Source of the DNA: Allopusillimonas ginsengisoli
GTDB taxonomy: Bacteria > Pseudomonadota > Gammaproteobacteria > Burkholderiales > Burkholderiaceae_B
Direction: 5' to 3'
Length of the DNA stretch: 64,000 bases
Assembly (NCBI RefSeq): GCF_004153455.1
Contig: NZ_SDQE01000002.1
Location: 434,001-498,000 of the forward strand
Under the pieces are notes generated by a model that worked only from the letters and a program-made list of their open reading frames with translations, was not told the DNA's origin and searched no databases. Each line of letters opens with the position of its first letter. Position 1 is the first letter of the stretch. The position numbers were made by a program, and so were the translations under genes. Below are positions 48,314-56,746 of this stretch, one piece after another.

Positions 48314-49240
48314 ATGCAGGATTTGAACGATCTCTATTACTTTGTACAGGTAGTGGATCATGGCGGGTTCGCGCCTGCCGGGCGCGCCCTGGGCATGCCC
48401 AAGTCCAAACTCAGTCGACGCATTGCCATGCTGGAAAGCCGTTTGGGAGTCAGGCTGATTCAACGGACAACACGTCACTTTCATGTCACCGAGGTTGGGC
48501 AAACATACTATGAACATTGCAAGGCGATGCTTGTCGAAGCCGAAGCTGCCCAGGAAGCCATTGATGTTTCCCGTGCGGAACCGCGTGGCACTGTACGCAT
48601 CGCCTGTCCCATAGCCTTGCTGCATGTTCATATCGGCGGCATGCTGGCCGATTTCATGGCGCGCTATCCGCTGGTTTCTGTCCAGCTGGAAGCCACCAAC
48701 CGGCGGGTGGATCTGCTCAGCGAGGCATTGGATATTGCGATTCGCGTCAGGCCCCCTCCACTACAGGACAGTGACCTGATCTTGCGCGTATTGGCAGACC
48801 GCGGCCAATGTCTGGTTGCGAGCCCGCGATTGGTTCAGAAATTCGGGCTGCCTCTGTCTCCCGCCGATCTGGATGCCTGGCCCAGTCTTGGCCTGGGCGC
48901 TCCCCTGCAAGCCCGTACTGGAGCGCAGCAGCCCTATACCTGGACACTGTCCGGGCCTGATGGCGCGCAGGCTATCGTGCATCATGAGCCGCGTTTCGTC
49001 ACCACAGATATGGTCGCGCTGCGCACTGCCGCCGTCGCGGGGGTTGGGGTGGTACAACTGCCGCAGTTGATGGTTCGCGATCAACTGGCCGATGGGTTGC
49101 TGACGAGCGTCATACCCGACTGGGTGCCCCGTCGCGAAATCATTCATGCAGTCTTTCCTTCCAGACGCGGACAACTCCCCTCTGTTCGCGCGCTGGTGGA
49201 CTTTCTGGCCGACCAGTTTGCGGCCATTGACGAAGACTGA
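48314..49240 (+). CDS. LysR-family regulator, divergent from pirin
   Basis: 308 residues. HTH at residues 4-62 (LYYFVQVVDHGGFAPAGRALGMPKSKLSRRIAMLE) and a LysR substrate-binding domain from about 90 onward (PRGTVRIACPIALLH). It is of the CrgA/DsdC-like group often found beside pirin and isochorismatase-type hydrolase genes. No operator is obvious in the 108-base divergent region. Confidence 0.9.
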   Translation: MQDLNDLYYFVQVVDHGGFAPAGRALGMPKSKLSRRIAMLESRLGVRLIQRTTRHFHVTEVGQTYYEHCKAMLVEAEAAQEAIDVSRAEPRGTVRIACPIALLHVHIGGMLADFMARYPLVSVQLEATNRRVDLLSEALDIAIRVRPPPLQDSDLILRVLADRGQCLVASPRLVQKFGLPLSPADLDAWPSLGLGAPLQARTGAQQPYTWTLSGPDGAQAIVHHEPRFVTTDMVALRTAAVAGVGVVQLPQLMVRDQLADGLLTSVIPDWVPRREIIHAVFPSRRGQLPSVRALVDFLADQFAAIDED

Positions 49241-49312
49241 CTTGACCCGGCCCGTTCATCGTTGCATGCTAGGCCTAGCGAAACCCGTCTTGCCATTGTG
49301 GGGGAAAGCACC

Positions 49313-50644
49313 ATGCCACTGAACAATACAACCACTGGCCGCTATCTGGTATTGCTGTGTCCAGACAAACCTGACGAAGGTATCCGGCAACTCGCCGAGC
49401 TCACGCAAATCAGCGTGGCAAAGCGCGCAGGAAAGCGCAGCCGCTACGGCAGATCCGCCACGCTGCGCCAGCATTGCGCCATTGTTTTCGACCGTATCGG
49501 CGTTGCGCTGGTACGCTGCACGCCCGACAAACATGCGCTATTGGCCGAACTTGCCAGCACCAAAGACAGTGCCATACTGGCGGTCGAACCCGAACGCACT
49601 GTCCGGGCATCCATGGTGCGCCGACGCGTTTCCATTCCCACGCCAGTTCCGGATACCCGCACGGTACCCGCGCTGGCTGACTCATCTGTTCTGGCCGCCT
49701 ATCTGCAGGGATACCGTGACGGCATCGAGGATCTTTCAAAACGCCTGCCCAGCCTCGATGAATGGCAAGCATCCGCCACCCCCGCATTTGATGAAAGCGC
49801 CATGACTTGGGGCGTGCAGGCCACCGGCGCCAACAGCACCAATTATTCCGGCCAAGGCATACGCATTGCCATTCTGGACACCGGCCTGGATCTCAAGCAT
49901 CCGGACTTTGCACATCGCGGCGTTGTGTCACGCTCTTTCGTAGAAGGGCAAACTGCCCAGGACGGCAATGGTCACGGCACCCATTGCGCAGGCATAGCGG
50001 CGGGGCCTCTCTCGCCCGCATCCGGACCGCGCTATGGCATCGCTCATGATGCCGAGTTATACATCGGCAAGGTCCTGAGCGATGAAGGCAGCGGCGGCGA
50101 TGGCGGTGTGCTCGAAGGCATCAACTGGTCGATCGAAAACGGATGCCAGGTGGTATCGATGTCGCTCGGCACGCCGGTTCAGCCCGGGCAATCTTATTCA
50201 GAGATTTTCGAGGAAGTCGGGCGACGCGCATTGGCAGCAGGTACGCTGATTGTGGCAGCCGCAGGCAACGACAGCCAACGTCCCGCTGACATTGCGCCAG
50301 TATCACACCCCGCCAATTGCCCATCCATCATGGCTGTTGCGGCAATAGACCGAGCCCTGCACATAGCGCCCTTCTCCAGCGGCGGCCTTCAGCCGGACGG
50401 CGGGGAAATTGATCTTGCTGCGCCAGGCGTCGACGTCCTGTCAGCATGGCCTGCGCCAGAGCTGTACAACACCATTAGCGGAACAAGCATGGCCACGCCT
50501 TTTGTCGCCGGCATCGCCGCGCTATACGCAGAGGCCCACACCAGCCATCGCAGCCAGGCCTTGTTCGACATTCTTACCCAGCAAGCCAGACCCATCGATC
50601 TGCCTGCACGCGACGCGGGCGCGGGCATCGTGCAGGCACCTTAG
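49313..50644 (+). CDS. S8-family (subtilisin-like) serine peptidase
   Basis: 443 residues from the ATG at 49313. Catalytic residues are D189 (IAILDTGLDLKHPDF), H221 (DGNGHGTHCAGIA) and S392 (SGTSMATPFVAG), with oxyanion N319. No signal peptide is visible, so it may be cytoplasmic. Residues 10-100 resemble a propeptide-type domain ending ILAVEPERTVRA. The next gene, 16 bases on, encodes a small protein ending with the same EPERT word, which suggests a matching inhibitor or chaperone. Confidence 0.9.
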   Translation: MPLNNTTTGRYLVLLCPDKPDEGIRQLAELTQISVAKRAGKRSRYGRSATLRQHCAIVFDRIGVALVRCTPDKHALLAELASTKDSAILAVEPERTVRASMVRRRVSIPTPVPDTRTVPALADSSVLAAYLQGYRDGIEDLSKRLPSLDEWQASATPAFDESAMTWGVQATGANSTNYSGQGIRIAILDTGLDLKHPDFAHRGVVSRSFVEGQTAQDGNGHGTHCAGIAAGPLSPASGPRYGIAHDAELYIGKVLSDEGSGGDGGVLEGINWSIENGCQVVSMSLGTPVQPGQSYSEIFEEVGRRALAAGTLIVAAAGNDSQRPADIAPVSHPANCPSIMAVAAIDRALHIAPFSSGGLQPDGGEIDLAAPGVDVLSAWPAPELYNTISGTSMATPFVAGIAALYAEAHTSHRSQALFDILTQQARPIDLPARDAGAGIVQAP

Positions 50645-50660
50645 AACGAGTGCCACGAAC

Positions 50661-50885
50661 ATGCCGTGTATAAAACTCACCGTTCTGGTCAGCGAAACCT
50701 GGCGCAGCCGCTTCCCCGAGGTCGTGGAGAACTGTCGCCGCGCGGGCATGGTGATCGAACGAGAGCTGGTCGCGGTGGGCATTATCTCCGGGTCAATCGA
50801 CGAAAGCGCTGTAAACATTCTGGCCAAGATCGAAGGCGTCCAGGCCATTGAACCGGAACGGACAAACTGGAAGCTGGATACGTAA
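50661..50885 (+). CDS. Small I9-propeptide-like protein paired with the S8 peptidase
   Basis: 74 residues starting MPCIKLTVLVSETWRSRF. Predicted pattern beta-helix-beta-beta-helix-beta fits the ferredoxin-like fold of subtilisin propeptides (inhibitor family I9), including the VGIISGSID turn and a final strand VQAIEPERT (60-68). The peptidase's own N-terminal domain ends AVEPERT, so the two look homologous. Such genes are sometimes labelled ketohydroxyglutarate aldolase in databases, which the size rules out. A separately encoded inhibitor or folding factor is my inference. Confidence 0.6.
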   Translation: MPCIKLTVLVSETWRSRFPEVVENCRRAGMVIERELVAVGIISGSIDESAVNILAKIEGVQAIEPERTNWKLDT

Positions 50886-50956
50886 GAAAAAATGAATCCG
50901 CAGGCAATGAGTCCGCAGGCACGCCCGAAAGGCGAACACTTGGGCTTAACAGCTGC

Positions 50957-51673
50957 TTAAACACCCAGCGCACCTGCCAATTCGCCAAAATCTCCAGCCA
51001 CCACATCCCAAGCTTGTTCCGGCTGCAAATCGCTGGTCTGCTGCGGACCATGTTCAGTGGGTCGCAATACAAATGCCGTTTTCAAGCCGCAGGCTCGCGC
51101 TGCGGCGAGATCATTGTTGTGAGCAGCAACAAGGCAGACCTGCTCTGGCCGCATGCCCAGCAGATCCACTGTGCGAAGATAAGCTTGCGGTGTCGGCTTG
51201 TAGGCTTGCACCACCTCGGCGCCCAGAATGGCGTCCCAGGGGATGCCGGCACGCTTGGCCATATCCAGCATCAAGATAATGTTGCCGTTGGAAAGTGGCG
51301 CGACAATGAATTTTTGCCTGAGCCGGGCCAAGCCAGGCAAGACATCTGGCCAGGGATCAAGGCGATGCCAGGCCAGATTCAATTCATCCAGCTCCGCCGG
51401 ATCGATACTGGCGGCGTCAATACCGATCTCGGCCAACGCAGCCTCCAGGTTTTCGCGATGCAGCACATCCAGCCGAACGAAGGGCCGCTGTCCGCTGCGC
51501 ACCGCTTCCATTGCGGGTTGGTAGCGCTTTCGCCAGGCATCCGCAAACAAGGTGGCATCAACTGCACTGGCGCTGTGTCTTGCCAGGAACGGCCCAGCAC
51601 GGCTGGCGACACCCTGGCGCCAGTCCACGACCGTGCCAAACACATCGAACAATAACGCGCGCACGTGCTCCAT
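50957..51673 (-). CDS. Type-II haloacid dehalogenase-like hydrolase
   Basis: 238 residues. I chose the ATG at 51673 because GGAGG lies 6 bases upstream; two nearby upstream starts are possible. HAD motif I is LLFDVFGTVVDWR (the Asp nucleophile), motif II LSNGN, the Lys in VQAYKPTPQAY and motif IV VAAHNNDLAAARACGLKTAFV. Together these fit 2-haloacid dehalogenases, which hydrolyse 2-haloalkanoic acids, but many homologues have other substrates. The gene stands alone, convergent with the S8 pair. Confidence 0.88.
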   Translation of the reverse strand: MEHVRALLFDVFGTVVDWRQGVASRAGPFLARHSASAVDATLFADAWRKRYQPAMEAVRSGQRPFVRLDVLHRENLEAALAEIGIDAASIDPAELDELNLAWHRLDPWPDVLPGLARLRQKFIVAPLSNGNIILMLDMAKRAGIPWDAILGAEVVQAYKPTPQAYLRTVDLLGMRPEQVCLVAAHNNDLAAARACGLKTAFVLRPTEHGPQQTSDLQPEQAWDVVAGDFGELAGALGV

Positions 51674-51833
51674 CATCCGCCTCCGGGTGTTTTGAATCAA
51701 TCAGTGACAGGCCTTACCATACTTCATGATCTGCAACTGTGCAGCCCGCAACGCTGTCACGGCAAGGTAAACTTCACCATCATGCCGACAGAATATGCAC
51801 GCCCAACTCTGGATTCGATACGCTAGATACCCT

Positions 51834-52427
51834 ATGAAAAGATCAGCCCTGACTGTATCCATATTGCTGACACCTCTGCTGCTGGCAGCATGTGCCACTC
51901 GACCAGCTCAACCCACAGCACAAGCCAGCGCACCCGCCACGCCCACGGGCATCTATTCCACAGATGACTGGCTCGGCCAATGGGACGGCCCCGAAGCCAC
52001 CTTCCTGCGCCTTGACGGCGGCGGCAACGATTATCTGGTTACGATACGCAATCTGGACGGCACGCGAACCTTTCTCGGCAATCGAAGAGCCGGCACCATT
52101 CAGTTCGAGCGCGATGGTGTGCTGGAAACCATACAGCACACCGATGGCAAAGCCACCGGCATGAAATGGCTGGCAGACAAAACCGACTGCCTCACCGTCA
52201 AGCAAGGCGAAGGCTATTGCCGAAGCGGTCCGCCCGCCCCCGAAAGCAAAGTCCCCGACGCGCCCGCGCCGGACACCCCCGCGCCCGAACGGATTGAGCC
52301 GGAGAACGACGCACCCGAGGCTCAGGCACCTGCGTCCGAGGCGCCTTTCGAAACCCGAACATTCAACGAAACGCCAGCAGACAGCGCCCCCGCGCCCGAA
52401 ACCGCTTTTCCAGAACCTCAGGGCTGA
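51834..52427 (+). CDS. Lipoprotein with Pro/Ala/Glu-rich tail
   Basis: 197 residues. Signal peptide with lipobox LLAAC (Cys at about residue 20). A folded domain (about 42-125) contains LGQWDGPEATFLRLDGGGNDYLVTIRN, and two Cys flank the segment DCLTVKQGEGYC that could form a disulfide. From about residue 130 the chain is a low-complexity Pro/Ala/Glu tail, as seen in envelope-spanning linkers. No family recognised. Its last 10 bases overlap the convergent DJ-1-type gene. Confidence 0.75.
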   Translation: MKRSALTVSILLTPLLLAACATRPAQPTAQASAPATPTGIYSTDDWLGQWDGPEATFLRLDGGGNDYLVTIRNLDGTRTFLGNRRAGTIQFERDGVLETIQHTDGKATGMKWLADKTDCLTVKQGEGYCRSGPPAPESKVPDAPAPDTPAPERIEPENDAPEAQAPASEAPFETRTFNETPADSAPAPETAFPEPQG

Positions 52428-53569
52428 TAGCCCACCCGCGGATATTCCAGCTGCATTGCAACAAGATCCGCGGTGGCATCGCCATAACGGCCCGCAATGC
52501 GGGCAAGGGTCTGATCAAGCGCTTCGGCCGGCGTTGTTCCTTCCGCATCCGACACCTGCTGTGCGGCGGGCCAGTCAACAGCGACCCGATCCGGCACAAG
52601 GCGCATGCCATGCAATGTTTCGACTGGCTGTGGCCCCGCCGCGTAGGTGAAAGCGCTTGACCGATACGTGCGCGACCATGCGTCGGCCACCAGCGCCAGC
52701 GAGACCTCATCAATGCCTGCCCGAAGCTTGATGCCCAGGTCATCCCGACGCCAAAAAGCAAGTCGATTGCGCAGGGCAGTCAGCGCAAACGGACGCGTGA
52801 ACGTGAAGGCGTCGCTGTTATGGCGGGCGTCCCATTGCGTCACGCCCAGATCCCGGGCGATCGCGTCCGCCTTGGCCCTGCCGCCAATGGCCTCAATCAG
52901 CGTAAGCATCATCGGCATGGACGCTGTAATGCCCGTAGTGGTGGCGACGCCCCGATCAAGCACCATCCGTCGATCGCTGACGTAATGAATCGCAGGATGC
53001 TTTTCAAGCAAATCGCCAATGTAATACCAGTGCGTCGTCGCTGATTTTCCGTCGAGCAGTCCGGCGGCAGCGACCACTTTTGCGCCTGCACAAACACTAA
53101 TAATCCATGCGCCCTTGGCTGCCTGATCATTGATCCATCGCAAGACCTGGGCATCATCATCGCGACTCATTGCCGGCACAATCACATAATCGGCGCCCTT
53201 TGGATACCGCGCATCAAACTGTGCCACAGTCGCCTCTGGCTCGACCTTGAGCGCCGGATACAGCGTGATCGGCCCGGGCTGCGTCGCCAAGGCAAACACA
53301 TCGGCCACATCGGCCCGCTTGAGGATACCGTAGGACATCAGATAATCCGTGGTTTCGGTGGCCTCGTTCAGCCCAACAACAGCAATCACAGGACGATGTC
53401 GACCAGCGGGTTGCAACGCGGCAAGCATGGATTTACGTTCGACGTCGGGAACGGGCGGCGCGGTACTCACCGAGGCTGCTCCGGGCAAGGAAAGCAGCCA
53501 GCCTGTAAAGATCGCCATTGAAAGTGCCAATACACCCAGCCCAACCCACACCACGCGTCGCATATTCAT
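52418..53569 (-). CDS. Membrane-anchored DJ-1/PfpI-domain protein
   Basis: 383 residues from the ATG at 53569; a GTG 11 codons upstream is less likely. One N-terminal membrane segment (about 6-28) is followed by a DJ-1/PfpI (GATase1) domain (about 58-225) with the nucleophile-elbow segment ISVCAGAKVVAAAGLLDG and downstream ATTHWYYIGDLLEK. This resembles the amidase-like sensor half of GATase1-AraC regulators, but no HTH follows; instead there is a C-terminal domain of about 150 residues I do not recognise. It probably acts in the periplasm or outer face of the inner membrane. Confidence 0.75.
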   Translation of the reverse strand: MNMRRVVWVGLGVLALSMAIFTGWLLSLPGAASVSTAPPVPDVERKSMLAALQPAGRHRPVIAVVGLNEATETTDYLMSYGILKRADVADVFALATQPGPITLYPALKVEPEATVAQFDARYPKGADYVIVPAMSRDDDAQVLRWINDQAAKGAWIISVCAGAKVVAAAGLLDGKSATTHWYYIGDLLEKHPAIHYVSDRRMVLDRGVATTTGITASMPMMLTLIEAIGGRAKADAIARDLGVTQWDARHNSDAFTFTRPFALTALRNRLAFWRRDDLGIKLRAGIDEVSLALVADAWSRTYRSSAFTYAAGPQPVETLHGMRLVPDRVAVDWPAAQQVSDAEGTTPAEALDQTLARIAGRYGDATADLVAMQLEYPRVGYQP

Positions 53570-53932
53570 GGTTTCTGGCCTAGAAATCGTTATCGGAATC
53601 ACTACCCGTCTAGGCTAACAGATGACAAGCATTTGCGGCTGGCAACACGTCTACGCCGCTTTGCCGTCGTTACAGGCCGGTCTGTGGCTGGGCATACATC
53701 TCATTCACAGGTTGTTGCCAACGCATGCGGATATGGTTTCCTGCCTGCTCAAGTCGCACGCTTGAGCACGCCTGCCATACCGCGGCGCGGGTTGCGCGAC
53801 GGCTCCCAAAAAAAACGAGACGGCGTTCCAAAGAACGCCGTCTCTTCTATGCGAAGACATATGGCCTGAAGGTAAACCTCACACGCCATGGCCACATGTC
53901 ATACCGAAAGTACTTCGCAGTTGGCAAGACCT
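53570..53932. other. Intergenic region with terminator, no gene seen
   Basis: The 363 bases between the DJ-1-type gene start and the UroD-like gene end contain the terminator at 53808-53844 and must contain the DJ-1-type promoter. Short open frames here (53633-53869 and 53725-53985) have no ribosome binding site or family character. Confidence 0.6.
53808..53844 (-). terminator. Rho-independent terminator of the UroD-Bug-CDO operon
   Basis: Perfect 12-bp stem GAGACGGCGTTC/GAACGCCGTCTC (53817-53828 with 53833-53844) and a 4-base loop, followed on the minus strand by eight T (53815-53808, A on the plus strand). It stands 89 bases past the UroD-like stop and is the clearest terminator in the window. 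Confidence 0.9.
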
Positions 53933-54868
53933 CTACAGCGTCTTGCTGTACTCGCGCACGTACTCCAGGTTCCGCTGAGGGCTGAACGAAGGAATCGTGC
54001 AACCGGGAGCGAGAATGAATTTTTCACGCCCAGCTTGAGCAATGGCGTCATCCATTTCTTTGGCCAGCTCCGGCAGGCACCGTTCCTGTATATGCGTTTC
54101 ATCCAACCCGCCCATGATGCAGCGGTCGGTGAATTTGCGCAGCTCAGACAAACTGGGGTTCCCTGAGAGCCGGTCAGACACGCTCATGACTTCGTACGGA
54201 TAATCAGCGACACGATCCATCTCAAGATTGTTGCCGTGCACATGCAGCACCCTGACCATGCCCTCAGCTGCACGCAGCACTTTTTGGGTAAAGGGCTTCT
54301 GGAAGTACTCATGCTGCTCAGCGGTTACGCCGCGTGGCTGCCCTGCAGGAATAGCTCCGTTGATCGACAGAAAGAATCCCTCCACACCTTGTGCCTTGAG
54401 CTCACGTATATAGTCACAGGTCGTTTCAGTGATCACCTCCAGCGCATCCAGCACTGCCGACTTATGGCCGAGCAGATTGTCGGCTTGGTCGAAGCCTACA
54501 TTTCTGACAATTTGCTGATATGGCTCAAAGCCTGTTTCAAGCATCGGCGTGTCTGCCCCCAGTGCGCTACGCAAACGAGACAGGCAATCAAGCTGTATGG
54601 CGAAACACGGCTCGTCCATGCTCAATTTTTTGTAAGCCTTGAAACTCGACGCATCTTCAAGAGTATCGACACCTTCAGGCACGGGATACCGATAGTCGTT
54701 CATGACTTTCAAAATATCCCAGTCGTAGGCCCGCATGAACTCCAGATGGAGGTCCGCTGTGCGTCCCGCATCCAGATGATCGGACAAGAAATGCACCCAC
54801 GCCGTCACCGGCGGGCGATCAACTGGACCGCCATTGACTGCCGCGAAGAAACGCTCTCGCTTGTTCAT
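53933..54868 (-). CDS. UroD-superfamily protein (decarboxylase/methyltransferase-like)
   Basis: 311 residues of the uroporphyrinogen-decarboxylase superfamily: N-terminal KRERFFAAVNGGPVDRPPVTAW, the barrel segment VRVLHVHGNNLEMDRVADYPYEVMS, and the C-terminal LAPGCTIPSFSPQRNLEYV. True heme-pathway HemE is longer and has other active-site blocks. The MtaA/MtbA methyltransferases have Cys in the H-x-C-G zinc motif; here it reads HVHG. So this is a divergent member, perhaps acting on a methylthio or carboxylated substrate. It is third in an operon with a CDO-like cupin and a Bug binding protein. Confidence 0.8.
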   Translation of the reverse strand: MNKRERFFAAVNGGPVDRPPVTAWVHFLSDHLDAGRTADLHLEFMRAYDWDILKVMNDYRYPVPEGVDTLEDASSFKAYKKLSMDEPCFAIQLDCLSRLRSALGADTPMLETGFEPYQQIVRNVGFDQADNLLGHKSAVLDALEVITETTCDYIRELKAQGVEGFFLSINGAIPAGQPRGVTAEQHEYFQKPFTQKVLRAAEGMVRVLHVHGNNLEMDRVADYPYEVMSVSDRLSGNPSLSELRKFTDRCIMGGLDETHIQERCLPELAKEMDDAIAQAGREKFILAPGCTIPSFSPQRNLEYVREYSKTL

Positions 54869-54897
54869 AAACTACTCTCTCCCATTCTGCTTTAGAG

Positions 54898-55881
54898 TTA
54901 TTCTGGCTGCACGCCAGCGTCCGTAAGGATTTTTGTCACCATGTCGATGCCGCTCGACAGGCTCTTCACAAAGTCAGCTTGCGATTCGCTGGTGCGAACG
55001 AACATTGCCCGATCGGCCAAGCTTTTTGCAACGTCTGGATCCTGCAAGGCCTTTACCGCCTCCGTATACAGGACCTGGATCACATCGTCAGGCGTGTTGG
55101 CTGGTGCGGCAAGGCCGATGCGAGTGACAAAGCGATACTCGGGTACACCCGCTTCCGCAGTGGTCGGCACATCCGGGAAAAAATCCAACCGTTTGTCGCT
55201 GGTCACTGCCAGCGCGCGCAACTTGCCTTCCTGAACGAGCGGCAATGGTGTTTGCGGCAAATCGAACATGACCTGGATGCGGCCGGCCACCAAATCCACA
55301 ATTGCCTGCGAGGCACCCTTATAAGGAACGTGCGTCATCTCGACACCCGTCACCGTCGACCAGAACTCTCCTGCCAGATGCAGCGTGTTGCCGATGCCAG
55401 CTGAACCGTAGTTCACTTCGCCCGGATGAGCCTTTGCATACTCGATAAACTCTTGCAGGTTATTGGCCGGCACGCTCGGGTGCACCGAAATCACCAACGG
55501 TGATTCGACAATGTTCGTAATAGGCGTGAATGATTTCAGCGGATCGAACGGCAGGTCTTTTCTCAAAGAACTCAAGGATGCATGGGTGAGCTCCCCCAGC
55601 AGCAGAATGGTGTGACCATCTGGCCTGGATTTGGCCACCGCATCGGCGGCGATCACTGTGCTGCCACCGGGACGGTTATCGACCATGACGGTGTGTCCCA
55701 TGTTCTCGGACATCTTTGCAGCAAGGGCTCGTGCGACAAAATCAGAAGATCCACCCGCGGTGTAGGGCACTACGATCTTGATCGGCTGGCTCGACGCAGG
55801 GAAGTTTGCGGCCGAGGCGTATCCCGCGAGAGTGGTGGTCAAGCCCAAAACACCTATCGCCTGAAGAATGCGTTTATACAT
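54898..55881 (-). CDS. Bug-family (TctC) tripartite-transporter binding protein
   Basis: 327 residues. Signal peptide to about residue 25 (GYASAANFPASSQPIKIVVPYTAGGSSDFVARALA). The mature part has the Bug landmarks DNRPGGSTVIAADAV and YGSAGIGNTLHLAGE. Bug proteins capture carboxylates and amides in the periplasm of Bordetella relatives and are often separated from their tctAB membrane genes, as here. It lies 29 bases upstream of the UroD-like gene and 40 bases after the CDO-like gene. Confidence 0.92.
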   Translation of the reverse strand: MYKRILQAIGVLGLTTTLAGYASAANFPASSQPIKIVVPYTAGGSSDFVARALAAKMSENMGHTVMVDNRPGGSTVIAADAVAKSRPDGHTILLLGELTHASLSSLRKDLPFDPLKSFTPITNIVESPLVISVHPSVPANNLQEFIEYAKAHPGEVNYGSAGIGNTLHLAGEFWSTVTGVEMTHVPYKGASQAIVDLVAGRIQVMFDLPQTPLPLVQEGKLRALAVTSDKRLDFFPDVPTTAEAGVPEYRFVTRIGLAAPANTPDDVIQVLYTEAVKALQDPDVAKSLADRAMFVRTSESQADFVKSLSSGIDMVTKILTDAGVQPE

Positions 55882-55921
55882 ATGATTTCCTCCTATTAAT
55901 ACAATCCGATCGCTATCGGGC

Positions 55922-56449
55922 TTAAATGAGACGGTTCACATGCGTCGCAACGCGTTGACCGTCAATTCCATACACATGTAAAGACACGGCGGTCTCAGCG
56001 CCGACGTTGCCCAACTTGTGAATCTGATCGAATCCGCCATGCCCATAGGCCGTGTCACCAACGTGTCGACTGATCACGCCGGCAAGCCGCGCATTCTGGC
56101 TGGCTGACTCGTATATGTATTGCTCTTCCTGTAGCGCCCCCTGCACTACCCTATAGGCGCACCAGGTGTAATGAGCATGAACCGGCGTGCATTGGCCTTG
56201 CAACCACGTCAATGCCACCACGGAAAAACGCCCTTTTACATCGGCATGCAGCAGTCGGCGGGTGTAAGCGTCTTGCGAAGGCGCGCGAGCAGAAAGGGCT
56301 GCGACCGTGTCGGCCGGAACTTTGCTCAACGCTGTGCTGATGGCTTCAGGAAGCTGTGCAGCAGGGCCGAGACAGGCGTTTTCGATATCGACAACAAGCC
56401 CATCAATCTGCTTTTCCAGCCGATTGTCTTCTTCTAGTTTTTGTTCCAT
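55922..56449 (-). CDS. Cysteine-dioxygenase-like thiol dioxygenase (cupin)
   Basis: 175 residues from the ATG at 56449 (a GTG lies one codon before). The iron-binding three-His facial triad of CDO-type enzymes is visible: H91-x-H93 in CTPVHAHYTWCAYRVVQG and H158 in AVSLHVYG. Family members oxidise the thiol of cysteine, 3-mercaptopropionate or mercaptosuccinate to a sulfinate. It is the first gene of the CDO-Bug-UroD operon. The substrate is therefore likely a thiol acid taken up through the Bug protein, but which one cannot be read. Confidence 0.8.
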   Translation of the reverse strand: MEQKLEEDNRLEKQIDGLVVDIENACLGPAAQLPEAISTALSKVPADTVAALSARAPSQDAYTRRLLHADVKGRFSVVALTWLQGQCTPVHAHYTWCAYRVVQGALQEEQYIYESASQNARLAGVISRHVGDTAYGHGGFDQIHKLGNVGAETAVSLHVYGIDGQRVATHVNRLI

Positions 56450-56452
56450 CAC

Positions 56453-56652
56453 AAGCCCATCCCCCGATGACTGTTAAGGCATACAAGATTATCATCGGAC
56501 CGAGCTAATATAATTCCTATTATTCACGGAAGCAGCTATTTTTATGGAAAATTAATCTACCAAAATAACTGTTTGTAGATTATTTATTATTTCCGCACAA
56601 ACTCACGAATATTCTGGTTGAGAAACCAAGCTCAGGCCCTGATTGCGGATGA
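56453..56652. other. A+T-rich gap at the start of the mobile region
   Basis: No gene is seen between the CDO-like gene and the higB remnant. The stretch holds an inverted repeat (56554-56581) and should contain the promoter of the CDO operon. The base composition drops sharply here compared with upstream sequence, which may mark the boundary of the imported DNA. Confidence 0.5.
56554..56581. promoter_or_regulatory. Inverted repeat upstream of the CDO operon
   Basis: AATCTAC (56554-56560) and GTAGATT (56575-56581) are exact arms; with three further bases each side, nine of ten pair. The repeat is about 105 bases before the CDO-like start and could be the operator for a regulator located elsewhere, or part of an insertion boundary. 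Confidence 0.35.
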
Positions 56653-56733
56653 CGCAATTGGGCCATAAAACTGCCTTGTTTTATCTGGACCCCTGAAGGT
56701 CCCGAGCAAGTCGAGATCGTCGACTACCATTGA
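56653..56733 (+). pseudogene. higB: higB toxin remnant (C-terminal end)
   Basis: An open stretch just before higA encodes 26 residues ending CFIWTPEGPEQVEIVDYH and stop. This matches the conserved C-terminus of HigB/RelE-type toxins (CFRW..GPE.VEIVDYH). An in-frame TGA at 56650 and no upstream continuation show the rest is gone. It is 13 bases before the antitoxin start, the normal higB-higA spacing. Confidence 0.75.
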
Positions 56734-56746
56734 AACGGAGTCCATC

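Noticed and set aside
54236-54895. 219-codon plus-strand frame opposite the UroD-like gene
   Set aside because: Antisense shadow with no start signal; the UroD landmarks are on the minus strand.
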